NCBI GenBank assembly: GCA_013214355.1
Contig: JABSSL010000043.1
Span: 1-64,000, forward strand
From: Saprospiraceae bacterium
GTDB taxonomy: Bacteria > Bacteroidota > Bacteroidia > Chitinophagales > Saprospiraceae
Length of the DNA stretch: 64,000 bases
Direction of reading: 5' to 3'
Below are positions 8,209 through 17,290 of this stretch, one piece after another; positions within the stretch are counted from its first letter, which is position 1; each line of letters opens with the position of its first letter. The notes beneath the pieces are model-generated. The model did not search any database. It saw only the letters and a program-made list of their open reading frames with translations, and had not been told where the DNA came from. A program made the position numbers and the translations under genes.

Positions 8209-9048
8209 ATGCAAAATTCGATTGAAATTCAACCAGCAACCCTGACCCTCAATAATCAGGTGACCATGCCTCAGATTGGTCTGGGCGTACTCAAAGCCCA
8301 AGCGAACGGAGAGGTAGAAGCCGCCGTACTATCCGCCTTACAGAGTGGATATCGAAAAATTGATACGGCCGCTGCCTACAGAAATGAAAGTGGGGTGGGA
8401 CGGGCCATCCTGCAAAGCCAGATTCCTCGCGAAGAAATATTTTTAACTACAAAGGTGTGGAATACGGATCAGGGATATGATAAGACCCTCTCGGCTTTTG
8501 AACAAAGTTTAGAACGACTACAAACCGACTACGTAGATCTGTATTTAGTACATTGGCCAGTAGCCGGAAAATACAAAGACACCTACCGAGCTTTAGAAAA
8601 AATATACAGAGAGGGTAGGGCAAAGGCTATTGGCGTCAGCAACTTTCAAATCCATCATTTGGAGGATTTACTGGCGCATAGCCAAATCGTCCCGGCCGTC
8701 AACCAAATCGAACTGCATCCACATTTGCAACAAGATGAACTGATTGCTTTTGCGCAGCAAAACAGGATCCAAATAGAGGCGTGGAGACCTATTATGATGG
8801 GACAAGTCTTGAGCATACCCGAACTCGTGCAAATTGGGGAAAAGCATGGTAAGTCAGCCGTGCAGATTACCTTGAGATGGTTGCTACAACGAAAAGTTTC
8901 GATTATCCCGAAATCAGTGCACCCGCAAAGGATCGCTGACAACTTCGATGTTTTTGACTTTGAATTAAGTAGAGAAGAGATGAAAAGCATCTCTGCCTTG
9001 AATGAAAATAGACGTCTGGGACCAGATCCTGATAATTTCAACTTTTGA
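8209..9048 (+). CDS. Aldo/keto reductase (2,5-diketogluconate-reductase-like)
   Basis: A 279-residue cytoplasmic (beta/alpha)8 NADPH-dependent reductase. The catalytic tetrad is complete: D52 and Y57 in KIDTAAAYRNE, K82 in TTKVW and H115 in DLYLVHWPV. The family signature VDLYLVHWP and the cofactor-binding stretch IIPKSVHPQRIADNF near residue 235 are present. Length matches prokaryotic AKR5-type enzymes, which reduce small aldehydes and keto-sugars. It is the second gene of an operon behind the AraC regulator, suggesting induction by a carbonyl compound or electrophile. The exact substrate cannot be told from sequence. Confidence 0.92.
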   Translation: MQNSIEIQPATLTLNNQVTMPQIGLGVLKAQANGEVEAAVLSALQSGYRKIDTAAAYRNESGVGRAILQSQIPREEIFLTTKVWNTDQGYDKTLSAFEQSLERLQTDYVDLYLVHWPVAGKYKDTYRALEKIYREGRAKAIGVSNFQIHHLEDLLAHSQIVPAVNQIELHPHLQQDELIAFAQQNRIQIEAWRPIMMGQVLSIPELVQIGEKHGKSAVQITLRWLLQRKVSIIPKSVHPQRIADNFDVFDFELSREEMKSISALNENRRLGPDPDNFNF

Positions 9049-9072
9049 ATTCAAAAATGAAGCTGAACGTAC

Positions 9073-9105
9073 GATTGCCTTCTGGATCTAATTCAGAAGG
9101 CAATC
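9073..9105. terminator. Hairpin between convergent genes
   Basis: A perfect 12-bp stem (9073-9084 with 9094-9105) and a 9-nt loop sit just after the aldo/keto reductase stop. There is no T-tract in either direction. Position and strength suggest it ends or protects the reductase transcript. The stop of the opposing permease lies 138 bp further. Confidence 0.5.
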
Positions 9106-9242
9106 AAGTAGTAGGAAGAAGAGAAATTCGAACCTACCTCAAAACGCTACTTCAGGCCTGTCTCCAGGCAAGGGATAGGTAGGCTGCAATTATTGCACTT
9201 TCCACATGTCCCCATTCCCCGTCCTTTCCTCCAGGTCCTCTA

Positions 9243-11870
9243 TCACTCATGCCTTAGGAATTGTCCCGGATGCGTTCTCGCCGCACGGATCGTTTGAGAA
9301 CTGACTGTCAACCAAGCTACTAGCAAGGCGATTAGAGCCGCTCCGACGAAAAACCACCATTCTAATTCGATATGGTAGGCAAAGTTTTTGAGCCATTGGG
9401 TGGATATCAAGAAGCTGATTGGGATGGCTATGCCAATGCCGATGACCACCAACTTGACGAATTCTGAAGAAAGCAAATGGACGATGCCCCAAACACTGGA
9501 GCCTAGTATTTTACGAATGCCAATCTCCTTTACTCGCCTTTCCGTTGTGTAAGAGGCTAGCCCCAGCAAACCAAGGCAGGAAATGATGATGGCAATGATT
9601 GCCGCATACTTTGATAGACTGGAAACTCTTTGCTCAGAGATATATAGTGCCTGATAATCTTCATCGAGAAATTGGTACTCGAACTCTAAGCCTGGATAAT
9701 GTTTCGAATAGCCTTTCTCCAGTGCTTCGATGGCCGCTTTTTCATTGCCAGACTCAATTTTTACTACTACATTCTCCGCTCCGGGCCACACCTGAATGAC
9801 ACAGGGTTTGACGGATTCATACAGAGATTCAAAGTGGAAGCTCTTTGCTACGCCAATGATTTTTCGGTCCTCTCCCCAAAATCGGACGCTTTGGCCAATG
9901 GGGTCGTCGAAACCCATCAAATTTGCAGCTTCCTCATTAATGATGATGGCATTCAATTCGCTCTCGCCGCGATCCCTTGAAAAAGCTCTACCCTCACGCA
10001 TCTCAATACCTAAAGTCTCCAAAAAGCCGAATCCAATCTCTAGATTTCTAAACCCTATCTTGCTGTCCTCTTTGCCTTCCTTCCAGTCAAGACCCCTAAA
10101 CGTACCGTGATCTCCCATCAAATCATGGGAGAAGTTACCGACGGAAGAAATGCTCGGGATTCTTCCTAATTCATCAATAAAGACTTGAACCTTTTCGTCA
10201 CTTTCCTCATCATCTGTAACCTGGACGGGAAAATGAACAATATTGTCGCGTTTATATCCGAGGTTTTTCGTCTGGACATAGGAGATCTGTTGATAGATGA
10301 CGAACACGAATACCAAAAATACAGTCGATAACACAAATTGAAATACTACTAGTCCTTTGCGGGTCCATTGTTCTCCAAAGCCGCCCAACAATTTTCCAGA
10401 AAGGCCCCCTCCTTTTAATATCGAAATAGGTTGAAAGCCAGAGAGATAAATGGCAGGATAACTACCCGCAAAAAGTCCCGTCAAAGCGGTGATAGCCAAG
10501 GTGCCTAAGACTAATTTGAGGTTGAATGCCAAGGCGATTTCTTTTCCCGTGATCATATTGAACTGTGGGAGCAAAATGAAGACGAGTAGATAGGCAGTGA
10601 GCATGGCGAATAGAGCCATTAACAAAGATTCGCTGAGGTATTGAATCGCCAGCATCCGTCGGTTGGCACCAAAGGTTTTTTTAACCCCAATTTCTTTCAA
10701 TCGCCTAGAAGCCCTGGCCGTAGACAAGTTCATGAAATTGATGCAGGCTATCAGCAAGATGAAAAAAGCGATCACGGAGAATAAACGTACGTACTCGATT
10801 CTCCCACCGGCTTGCACGCCATTTTCGAAGCGATTATACAAATAGCGATCTGAAAACTTTCTAACAAAAAGGCTGTGCTTAGTTTCAGGGACTTTATCCT
10901 GTAGTAAACCTGTAACTTTAGCACTGAATTCCTGGATGTCTGTTCCTTCTCTTAAGGTCAGATAGGTACTTGGATCACTGTTTCCCCAATCCTTCAAAAA
11001 GAGTCGCTTTTCAAAAAATAGCTCATAATGGAAAAGTACATCGAACGGATCTGTCAGGTGATCCGGTAGGGCTACAAAGGTTGCTGCCACTTCGAATTCC
11101 CCACTTAGATTACCCAGATTCCAATAAAAGGATTTCCCAATAGCTTCCTCCTTGGAGTTGAACAGTCTTTGGGCCAGATTATCCGAGATAACAACCGCTT
11201 GTTTTTTACTCAGAAAATTAGCTTTAGAGCCAGCCGAAAAATGACAAGTGAATACGTCAAAGTAACTTTCTCCGACATACTGGGCCTTAGCTTTTAGGCG
11301 CTCATCTTCATTAGAAATAATGCCCGCTTCACTAAACCAAGAAGGGGGGACTACAGAAACAGCATGCTCTACTTCAGGTAGTTCTTCAGCCAAAGCTTCC
11401 GCTAACAAACCTTGTGTAGTCTCAGTTGTTTGGATACCCTCTTGGGTCGGAATATTGTGCATCACCTGATACAAACGCTCGTCCTTTTCATGAAACTTAT
11501 CCATGTGTAGTTCATCAGCTACCCATAGATAGATCAATAAGACACAAGCGAGTCCGGTGGAAAGTCCGATTAGATTGATTAGAAAAGAGCTTTTATAACG
11601 TTGAAAGCTCCTAAACGTGATGAGCATATTGTGTTTAAACATATCGGCGTGATTTTGTCGAGTTCGTCTAACGTAAAAGAAGCCTAACAAAAGATGCATA
11701 GCATCCATCCAATACATGAACCTGGCCCTAGTCCTGCCTTGCATGGCAACCCGATCTTGATAAATCTCTTGCAGATCACCCAAGAATTCTTCATGGTATT
11801 GACGCTTGACCAACCTGCAAAGTAGCCAAGTAGCAATCTTTGGCACCTGCTCCTCTTTATGCTCTCTCAT
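9243..11870 (-). CDS. FtsX/MacB-like ABC transporter permease, paralogue of the one at 649
   Basis: A protein of 875 residues from the ATG at 11870, which overlaps the PadR stop as ATGA; a start 36 bases upstream exists but lacks this coupling. The architecture equals that of the permease at 649-3267: prefix domain (RLVKRQYHEEFLGDLQEIY), first TM near residue 100 (SSFLINLIGLSTGLACVLL), MacB-like core, FtsX core with ACINFMNLSTARASRR, second core, and the C-terminal FtsX unit with EIGIRKILGS. Both share phrases such as RYLYNRFENGVQAGGRIEYVRLFS. The likely role is an inner-membrane force-transducing permease needing a separately encoded ATPase. The pair probably arose by duplication and divergence. 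Confidence 0.9.
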   Translation of the reverse strand: MREHKEEQVPKIATWLLCRLVKRQYHEEFLGDLQEIYQDRVAMQGRTRARFMYWMDAMHLLLGFFYVRRTRQNHADMFKHNMLITFRSFQRYKSSFLINLIGLSTGLACVLLIYLWVADELHMDKFHEKDERLYQVMHNIPTQEGIQTTETTQGLLAEALAEELPEVEHAVSVVPPSWFSEAGIISNEDERLKAKAQYVGESYFDVFTCHFSAGSKANFLSKKQAVVISDNLAQRLFNSKEEAIGKSFYWNLGNLSGEFEVAATFVALPDHLTDPFDVLFHYELFFEKRLFLKDWGNSDPSTYLTLREGTDIQEFSAKVTGLLQDKVPETKHSLFVRKFSDRYLYNRFENGVQAGGRIEYVRLFSVIAFFILLIACINFMNLSTARASRRLKEIGVKKTFGANRRMLAIQYLSESLLMALFAMLTAYLLVFILLPQFNMITGKEIALAFNLKLVLGTLAITALTGLFAGSYPAIYLSGFQPISILKGGGLSGKLLGGFGEQWTRKGLVVFQFVLSTVFLVFVFVIYQQISYVQTKNLGYKRDNIVHFPVQVTDDEESDEKVQVFIDELGRIPSISSVGNFSHDLMGDHGTFRGLDWKEGKEDSKIGFRNLEIGFGFLETLGIEMREGRAFSRDRGESELNAIIINEEAANLMGFDDPIGQSVRFWGEDRKIIGVAKSFHFESLYESVKPCVIQVWPGAENVVVKIESGNEKAAIEALEKGYSKHYPGLEFEYQFLDEDYQALYISEQRVSSLSKYAAIIAIIISCLGLLGLASYTTERRVKEIGIRKILGSSVWGIVHLLSSEFVKLVVIGIGIAIPISFLISTQWLKNFAYHIELEWWFFVGAALIALLVAWLTVSSQTIRAARTHPGQFLRHE

Positions 11871-12199
11871 GATCTGCTTAAGTTTAGGAATGGAATCAGC
11901 TCCCACATCTTTTGACGAACCTGTTGGGATTGTTGCAATTGTCGAACCCCTATGTCCGTGATGGTGAAGAGGCGTTTTCTTCGATCTCCACGTTTGGCCG
12001 TATTGCCGCCCAACTCTGAGCTTAACAAGCCTTTATCTTGCAAGCGATAAAGCGTAATGTGAACAGCACCTAGCAGTATTGAGCGCCCCGTATGCTTTTC
12101 CACTTCCTCTTTCACAGAAATACCGTAGGCTTGCCCTTCCAAAATGCATACTGCTAGGAGTACCAATTCTTCAAACTCACCTAGACCTTTCTTTTTAAT
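11867..12199 (-). CDS. PadR family transcriptional regulator, apparent ATT start
   Basis: A winged-helix PadR protein of 110 residues if begun at ATT 12199. The conserved N-terminal phrase LGEFEELVLLAV is in frame upstream of the only conventional candidate, a TTG at 12166, and a TAA stop lies two codons before the ATT. No ATG, GTG or TTG occurs between. Aligned to the paralogue at 322, ATT falls exactly where that protein has its ATG (five residues before LGEF). The recognition region (LLGAVHITLYRLQDKG) and wing (KRGDRRKRLFTITDIG) are intact. Its stop overlaps the permease start by four bases (ATGA). It should repress this operon from the palindrome that covers its own start. Confidence 0.85.
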   Translation of the reverse strand: MKKKGLGEFEELVLLAVCILEGQAYGISVKEEVEKHTGRSILLGAVHITLYRLQDKGLLSSELGGNTAKRGDRRKRLFTITDIGVRQLQQSQQVRQKMWELIPFLNLSRS

Positions 12200-12238
12200 T
12201 AGTTACAATTTTGTATATATACAAAGTTATAACTAATT
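12197..12238 (-). promoter_or_regulatory. 42-bp palindromic operator over the PadR promoter
   Basis: A near-perfect dyad centred between 12217 and 12218, with only two mismatched pairs across 21 pairs and a 16-bp perfect core TTTGTATATATACAAA. On the reverse strand a perfect -7 box TAACTTTG (12229-12222) lies within it, and the left edge includes the ATT start codon at 12199. A repressor bound here would occlude the polymerase; the transcript would have a leader of only about 16-18 nt. Autoregulation by the PadR protein is inferred. Confidence 0.75.
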
Positions 12239-12500
12239 CCCAAAATCTCTAATGGAGCCTAAAAGAATTGTAAATTATTTCTTCACCTATTCAATGAAAA
12301 GAGAAATCATAAGCACCTAAGGAGAGTGCTCGGAGCGCCGGAGAGACAGAATTCAAGAACGCAAACACCTAGAATATGGCTGCCAGATGGCAAGAATAAT
12401 TCCATCCCTTTCATTACAGTCTTAAAAGTCTTATCTTAATAGGGAGCTATAACAATGGAAATTGGAAGTACAATCTTTAACAAGTACCAAAACCACGCGC

Positions 12501-13751
12501 ATGAAAATCCAACACCTATTGCTCTTATCCATTCTTCCCTTGTTGACAGGCTGTCAATTAGAAGAACCCTTTCCTGCTGGGCAATTCTCTTCCCTCCAAG
12601 ACACTTTAGTATTATCTTCTATTAAGCACCGTGGAACAGGCCTCTTCATGGTTGGGGCAGGAAGTTTTGACTTTCGAGATACAGCTCATGAGTTTTCGCA
12701 GGAATGGCTGAACTACCCCATACAGTATCCAGATGGAATTGATAGCCTGAAAGTGGGATCTAGACTTATTGCCTTTAAACCTTTCCGGTATTGGGACGAT
12801 CCAATGCCTCTAGAGGATTCTTCGTTTCAAATTAAAGACAAATCTAACACCATACTTGCAATGTCAGGTAAACGTGGAGGAGAAGAGGTCTATATTTTTG
12901 ATCAAAACAACAACCAGGACTTTCGAGACGATTCAATTCGAACCATGGGTATTCTAGATTGGAAGCCCAGCGAGGATTTGATTGCTTGTTATTATTCGAT
13001 AGAAAGAGGTAATGGAGAGATGGTGCCAGATACCAGCTGGTTTAGGGTTGGAAAGAGGAGAGGTTCACCCTGGTCATATGTCACCCAACATGTGACTTCG
13101 ATCTTTTCTATTGATGATTACGAATACGAGATCGGAGTTGTCGATTATAATTCAAGTAGCTTTGATTTCGTAAGGCCCCAAATCTCTATACTAGCGGAGG
13201 GCAATCTTAAAAGAGATACTTTACTCTTGAGAGATTACTACGATATAGGAGAACATATAAAACTGGGTCAATATTTCTATAAGTTTGCCGACTTCTACTC
13301 AGGTGATGGTACGGTGGTGCTAGTAAGAGATCCCGACTTTGATAAAAAGGTAGCTGTACAAATCGATGCCCTAGCTCCTGACTTTGAGTTTGTATCCCTA
13401 AACGGAGACACCCTGACCAAGGATAGCATTAAAGAAGATTTCCTCTTAATTACCAACTTTTCCGGCTGTACACCGAGATCTTATGATGTGTATCAAGACA
13501 TTTTGGATGCGGATCTCAAGAACTTCTTTGTGGTTGGCATAGAATCAGGATTAAGTGTAGACCTGGGTGGGATTACGCTAGATGTGGAAGACCCTTTCAA
13601 TGAAGATATGTACAATAAGTATAGAAGCTGGTACAGCTCCTATGATTCCTATCTAATTGAAAAAAACGGCCGTATCGTGGATAAGTTTTCCATTTTTGAT
13701 TGGGAAGACCATTTAAAGGGGTTTCTAGATCCGGAGGTATTTAAGAATTAG
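12501..13751 (+). CDS. Lipoprotein with a degenerate thioredoxin-like C-terminal domain
   Basis: Using the ATG at 12501 (a start 39 bases upstream would bury the signal peptide), the product has 416 residues. A lipoprotein signal ends in LLTGC. Residues ~30-290 are a beta-rich domain with no motif I know. Residues ~295-416 begin APDFEFVSLNGDTLT, the usual opening of TlpA/AhpC redoxin domains, then ITNFSGCTPRSYDVY where a CxxC motif is expected; only one cysteine remains (CTPR). It could be a one-cysteine redox or a purely binding domain. It stands alone, starting 260 bp after the PadR module and ending 9 bp before the opposing MutS-like gene. Confidence 0.7.
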   Translation: MKIQHLLLLSILPLLTGCQLEEPFPAGQFSSLQDTLVLSSIKHRGTGLFMVGAGSFDFRDTAHEFSQEWLNYPIQYPDGIDSLKVGSRLIAFKPFRYWDDPMPLEDSSFQIKDKSNTILAMSGKRGGEEVYIFDQNNNQDFRDDSIRTMGILDWKPSEDLIACYYSIERGNGEMVPDTSWFRVGKRRGSPWSYVTQHVTSIFSIDDYEYEIGVVDYNSSSFDFVRPQISILAEGNLKRDTLLLRDYYDIGEHIKLGQYFYKFADFYSGDGTVVLVRDPDFDKKVAVQIDALAPDFEFVSLNGDTLTKDSIKEDFLLITNFSGCTPRSYDVYQDILDADLKNFFVVGIESGLSVDLGGITLDVEDPFNEDMYNKYRSWYSSYDSYLIEKNGRIVDKFSIFDWEDHLKGFLDPEVFKN

Positions 13752-13760
13752 GACAGGAGC

Positions 13761-15380
13761 TTACTCCTTTAGCGTCTTGACCTTTTCCCCCTCCAGCCTT
13801 TCAGAAATTCGTCTGGCCTCGGTAATGATTGTGGTAGGATAGCCGGCAATTTCTAAAATAGATATGGCATTCCTTTTGGTCAGCGCACCAGGTCGGAGCT
13901 TATAGTCAAAGGAGAGCTGCTGATCCTCGATCTGCTCTTGAAAGCAATGTAATTGGAAACCACTTTCAAGGAGTTGAGTGAGCTCGATATCATGCGTGGA
14001 CACTAAGACCACATGCTGACCCTGGTTAAGATGCTCCAAGATGGCTTTGGCAGAACTAACGCGTTCAATGGTATTGGTGCCCTTGAATACTTCGTCAATG
14101 GTAAATAGGGTAGGACGCTCGCTCTTTTCGGCTTTTTCTAGGAGTTCACCGATGGCGTTCACCTCCTCCATGTAGTAACTTTTTTCATCGAGCAAATCAT
14201 CGCTAATCCGAATGGAACTAGCAATAGCAAATTTTGGTGCAGTATAACGTTGGGCAAAGACTGTATTCAAGGATTGCGCAGCAATAACGTTGAGGTTGAG
14301 GGCGCGAATGAAGGTGGATTTGCCAGACATATTGGAGCCCGTTAAGAGCAAACTATTGCCCTGAAGTGTGAGGTCGTTTGGAACGCAGTTCTTGACCAGC
14401 GGGTGGATCAACTCCTGAACTTCGAGTTGCTTGCGAGGAGAGACAAAATTAGGTTGGCAATAGTAGGGTAAGCCTGCCCGTAAGGCGGCGATAGATAAAG
14501 CAACATCTACTTCTGCGACGTAAAGGTACACTCCTTCAATTTCAGGCCGGATTCTGGCAATATCATCAATGACTTGGTAAAAAGTGAGTACTTCTGATAA
14601 AGTTGCGATTTTGAGCAACTCGAGCGCATACCAGCCTACTGCAGCTACCTCACTATCTTGTAGTTGATCCGTGCTCAGGAAACTAATCTTCTTTACCACT
14701 TGGTGGATCTTTTTCCTTTTTTCTCTGAGCACTTTTTCGTCTCCTTTCCCTATTGGAGAAAAGGGAATGAGTTTGTGAGCCAAGTTATTTAGACGACCAA
14801 GTCGAGCAAAGACCCTAGATAAGACACCTATCTGGGCTTTTTCGCGATAGTGTAGCATCAGATTAATGGCAAAAACCAACACCAAGCCCAAGACAAAAAT
14901 TCTATCGATGAAGGCTGCGAATAGCCCTAAGAAGAAAAGTACCTGAAGTACTCGGAGTAAGATGTAATATTTCGGTCGGTCGGGTAATTTCCCGAAAAGC
15001 ATATACGGAAAGTAGTAATCGTCAGGGTCAGCCAGTTTATCTAATAGCAACTGGGATTCCCAGCGGGCATGTTCATTTTGGGTGAAATGATGTATCCATT
15101 TCTCCTGCTTGTCTAGATCGATTCGACTTGGAGACAGCTGTCGAATGTTACGATAGAGAACCTGTTGACCTGGAGCAGAACGGGTTCGGTCAAGGAATTC
15201 AAAGAATGGATGGACATCTAGATCATTTACTGATCGATCATTTAGCTGCGCTTGTGGATTGATGGAGGGTTTTAAATCGAAGTATTCCCGAATTAAGCTA
15301 AAGTTGAAGCCAAATCTCTTGGTTTTACCCCACTGCGCTTGCAAAGCTTCTAGCTGCTTCTTCTTGGTTTTTAAGATCAT
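13761..15380 (-). CDS. MutS-like ATPase with membrane helices
   Basis: A 539-residue protein carrying the MutS ATPase domain: Walker A GSNMSGKST at ~348-356, Walker B region TLFTIDEVFKGTN, and the downstream STHDIEL. The N-terminal mismatch-binding domain of true MutS is missing. Instead, residues ~135-180 hold two hydrophobic helices (VLQVLFFLGLFAAF; VLGLVLVFAINLML), so this member of the MutS-related family is probably anchored in the inner membrane with the ATPase in the cytoplasm. Its function is unknown; a role in mismatch repair should not be assumed. It is convergent with the lipoprotein gene at 12501-13751. Confidence 0.85.
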   Translation of the reverse strand: MILKTKKKQLEALQAQWGKTKRFGFNFSLIREYFDLKPSINPQAQLNDRSVNDLDVHPFFEFLDRTRSAPGQQVLYRNIRQLSPSRIDLDKQEKWIHHFTQNEHARWESQLLLDKLADPDDYYFPYMLFGKLPDRPKYYILLRVLQVLFFLGLFAAFIDRIFVLGLVLVFAINLMLHYREKAQIGVLSRVFARLGRLNNLAHKLIPFSPIGKGDEKVLREKRKKIHQVVKKISFLSTDQLQDSEVAAVGWYALELLKIATLSEVLTFYQVIDDIARIRPEIEGVYLYVAEVDVALSIAALRAGLPYYCQPNFVSPRKQLEVQELIHPLVKNCVPNDLTLQGNSLLLTGSNMSGKSTFIRALNLNVIAAQSLNTVFAQRYTAPKFAIASSIRISDDLLDEKSYYMEEVNAIGELLEKAEKSERPTLFTIDEVFKGTNTIERVSSAKAILEHLNQGQHVVLVSTHDIELTQLLESGFQLHCFQEQIEDQQLSFDYKLRPGALTKRNAISILEIAGYPTTIITEARRISERLEGEKVKTLKE

Positions 15381-15489
15381 CGTGTGGGCGTTTTGGTGTT
15401 GATCAGTAAGCTATATCCATCAAAGAACTGGGATTTTTATTCTGCTTCAGATTAGCATCACCATTGCTAGAATAGAAACAAGGGATGGC

Positions 15490-16230
15490 TTACTGCAAAA
15501 TCTTAGCTACATTTTCCTTCAATTGCTTGGCATCTCGGCGCGTTTCCAGGTATGGATCTATCCTAGTTTCCCCCATATTCTGTACGCGGTAATCTGGCAA
15601 CCACTTCGTACAATAGACTACCACCAATTGATCTACTATTCGCTCCTTAAAAGCATGTGGCACAGTAAGCGCCTGAATGATGGATTCCTCAATACCAATG
15701 TGGACCATTTCGTGAATGATAACATGCGCCGCATTGTCAGAGGTTTTAAATCGTCCATCGGAAGTTGTGAAAACAAGAATCCGACCCGTATCTGGATCAT
15801 AACTTCCTCCGGGACCATACAGGGTCAGCACAATGGGATAGGTGTCATAGACCTTAAAGGACCAATCTCGTTTATGGCGTTTAATGCGCTTGGTCATCTT
15901 ATTGAGAAGATCTAATTGTTCAGCAATTTTCTGGTATCCAGCCTGATAATCAGCCTTATTGTAAACCTTTGTAGCAATAAACGTTCTTAGGCGCTGCTGG
16001 TCCTCATCGGAGAGTTGCTTCTTTCGACTTTTGGCTTTGAGTTCTTCTATTAAAGGCCCCCGCGGTAAACTAAGCTGGTAGTTGTACTCCTCGAAAAAGC
16101 TAATATCGATGATCGTTCGCCAGATATAATCCGCTTCTTGTTCAGCAGTTGGGATCTGGATATCGTAGTATTTTTGACCAATGAGTGGGGAGCTTAGTAC
16201 AGTAAAAATTAGCAGTAAAGAAAGGCGCAT
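15490..16230 (-). CDS. Secreted protein with an HExxH zinc-peptidase motif
   Basis: A 246-residue protein with a clear signal peptide (RLSLLLIFTVLSSPLIGQ). The motif H173-E-M-V-H177 within NAAHVIIHEMVHIGIEE is the standard zincin active-site helix, and the following IEESIIQALTVPHAFKERIVD may supply the third ligand (E182 or E183). Residues ~50-100 are a charged helical segment. This fits a small periplasmic or exported metallopeptidase, or a protein that keeps the fold. It stands alone, 110 bp from the MutS-like gene. Confidence 0.7.
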   Translation of the reverse strand: MRLSLLLIFTVLSSPLIGQKYYDIQIPTAEQEADYIWRTIIDISFFEEYNYQLSLPRGPLIEELKAKSRKKQLSDEDQQRLRTFIATKVYNKADYQAGYQKIAEQLDLLNKMTKRIKRHKRDWSFKVYDTYPIVLTLYGPGGSYDPDTGRILVFTTSDGRFKTSDNAAHVIIHEMVHIGIEESIIQALTVPHAFKERIVDQLVVVYCTKWLPDYRVQNMGETRIDPYLETRRDAKQLKENVAKILQ

Positions 16231-16477
16231 ACGGTTTAGATTAGATTTATTCTCCTGTAAATTACTGGATTAAAGCAGTTGGAGCAATGTGTCAGGTGCT
16301 TATTTAGACCAGCAACCTAAGCTGATCTTTGAAAGTCTCGATTGCCTAGATTAGGGAGAATATCAGGGGAATGATAAATTTCTCGTCAATTTCTGTCACA
16401 CTGGCTTCCTTGGAAAAGTCCAAATAATAGAAGCCCCAAATAAGTTTATAGGTTTCAGTATATTAATTAGAGAAGCT

Positions 16478-17290
16478 ATGGCAGATCATGAACTAGAAGA
16501 TTGGGTAAATAAGGCTAAGGAGGGCGATCGCGAAGCCCTAGAGCAAATAGTCTTACGGGTGAAAGACCGGGTATATCATCTTTCTCTAAAGATGTTACTA
16601 TACCCGGAAGAGGCCAAAGATGCGACCCAGGATATTCTCATCAGGATTATCACACATTTGGGCACTTTCAGGGGAGAAAGCCAGTTTACGACTTGGGTTT
16701 ATCGAGTGGCTACGAATATGCTTCTTAGTCGGAAAGGTAAGCAGACGCAGGCCTTTCGCTTGTCCTTTGAAGAATATGCAGAACTGATTGATCGTGGACA
16801 GAGTGACGAAGTACACTATACGCAAAATGAAGGAGAACTCTCGCTCTTAGAGGAAGAGGTAAAGATGAGCTGCACCCAAGGTTTATTACTTTGTTTAGAC
16901 GATAAGGCACGCCTAGTGTATATTTTAGGAGAGTTACTAGAATTAACCAGCCAACAAGGAGGAGAAATTCTGGACTTAAGCCCAGCGAACTTCCGAAAGA
17001 TCCTTTCTCGTTCCCGCCTAAAGATTAGGGGGTTCTTACAGCAGAAATGTGGCTTAGTTGAGTCTTCAAATAGTTGCCGATGTAAGAAGAAGATTGATTT
17101 TCTGATTTCGGATCAGGTCATCGATCCGAGACGACTGCGTTTTGCTCCCCATTCTCACCGTAGCATCGACTTGGTCAAACAGTTAGCAGAATTAGAGAAA
17201 ACAGCTGCCATATACCAGACACCACCTAGTCGATTGGCACCTCCTGAATTAGTGGAAAAAATCAAAGAAACCTTAAGCTTAGTTCGATGA
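16478..17290 (+). CDS. ECF-type RNA polymerase sigma factor with C-terminal extension
   Basis: A 270-residue protein, longer than the ~190 residues of simple ECF factors. Region 2 is at ~20-85 (EEAKDATQDILIRIITHLGTFRGES then FTTWVYRVATN) and region 4 at ~135-185 (DDKARLVYILGELLELTSQQGGEILDLSPANFRKILSRSR, abbreviated here). The extra C-terminus contains CRCKKKIDFLI, a cysteine-rich pattern known from an ECF group with a regulatory tail. Its stop overlaps by four bases (ATGA) the start of a membrane-protein gene that is now disrupted, so the two were once coupled; membrane partners of ECF factors are often anti-sigma or signal proteins, but that is inference. Confidence 0.9.
   Translation: MADHELEDWVNKAKEGDREALEQIVLRVKDRVYHLSLKMLLYPEEAKDATQDILIRIITHLGTFRGESQFTTWVYRVATNMLLSRKGKQTQAFRLSFEEYAELIDRGQSDEVHYTQNEGELSLLEEEVKMSCTQGLLLCLDDKARLVYILGELLELTSQQGGEILDLSPANFRKILSRSRLKIRGFLQQKCGLVESSNSCRCKKKIDFLISDQVIDPRRLRFAPHSHRSIDLVKQLAELEKTAAIYQTPPSRLAPPELVEKIKETLSLVR

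Noticed and set aside
13761-15380. Canonical mismatch repair MutS
   Set aside because: Too short, no mismatch-recognition domain, and TM helices present.
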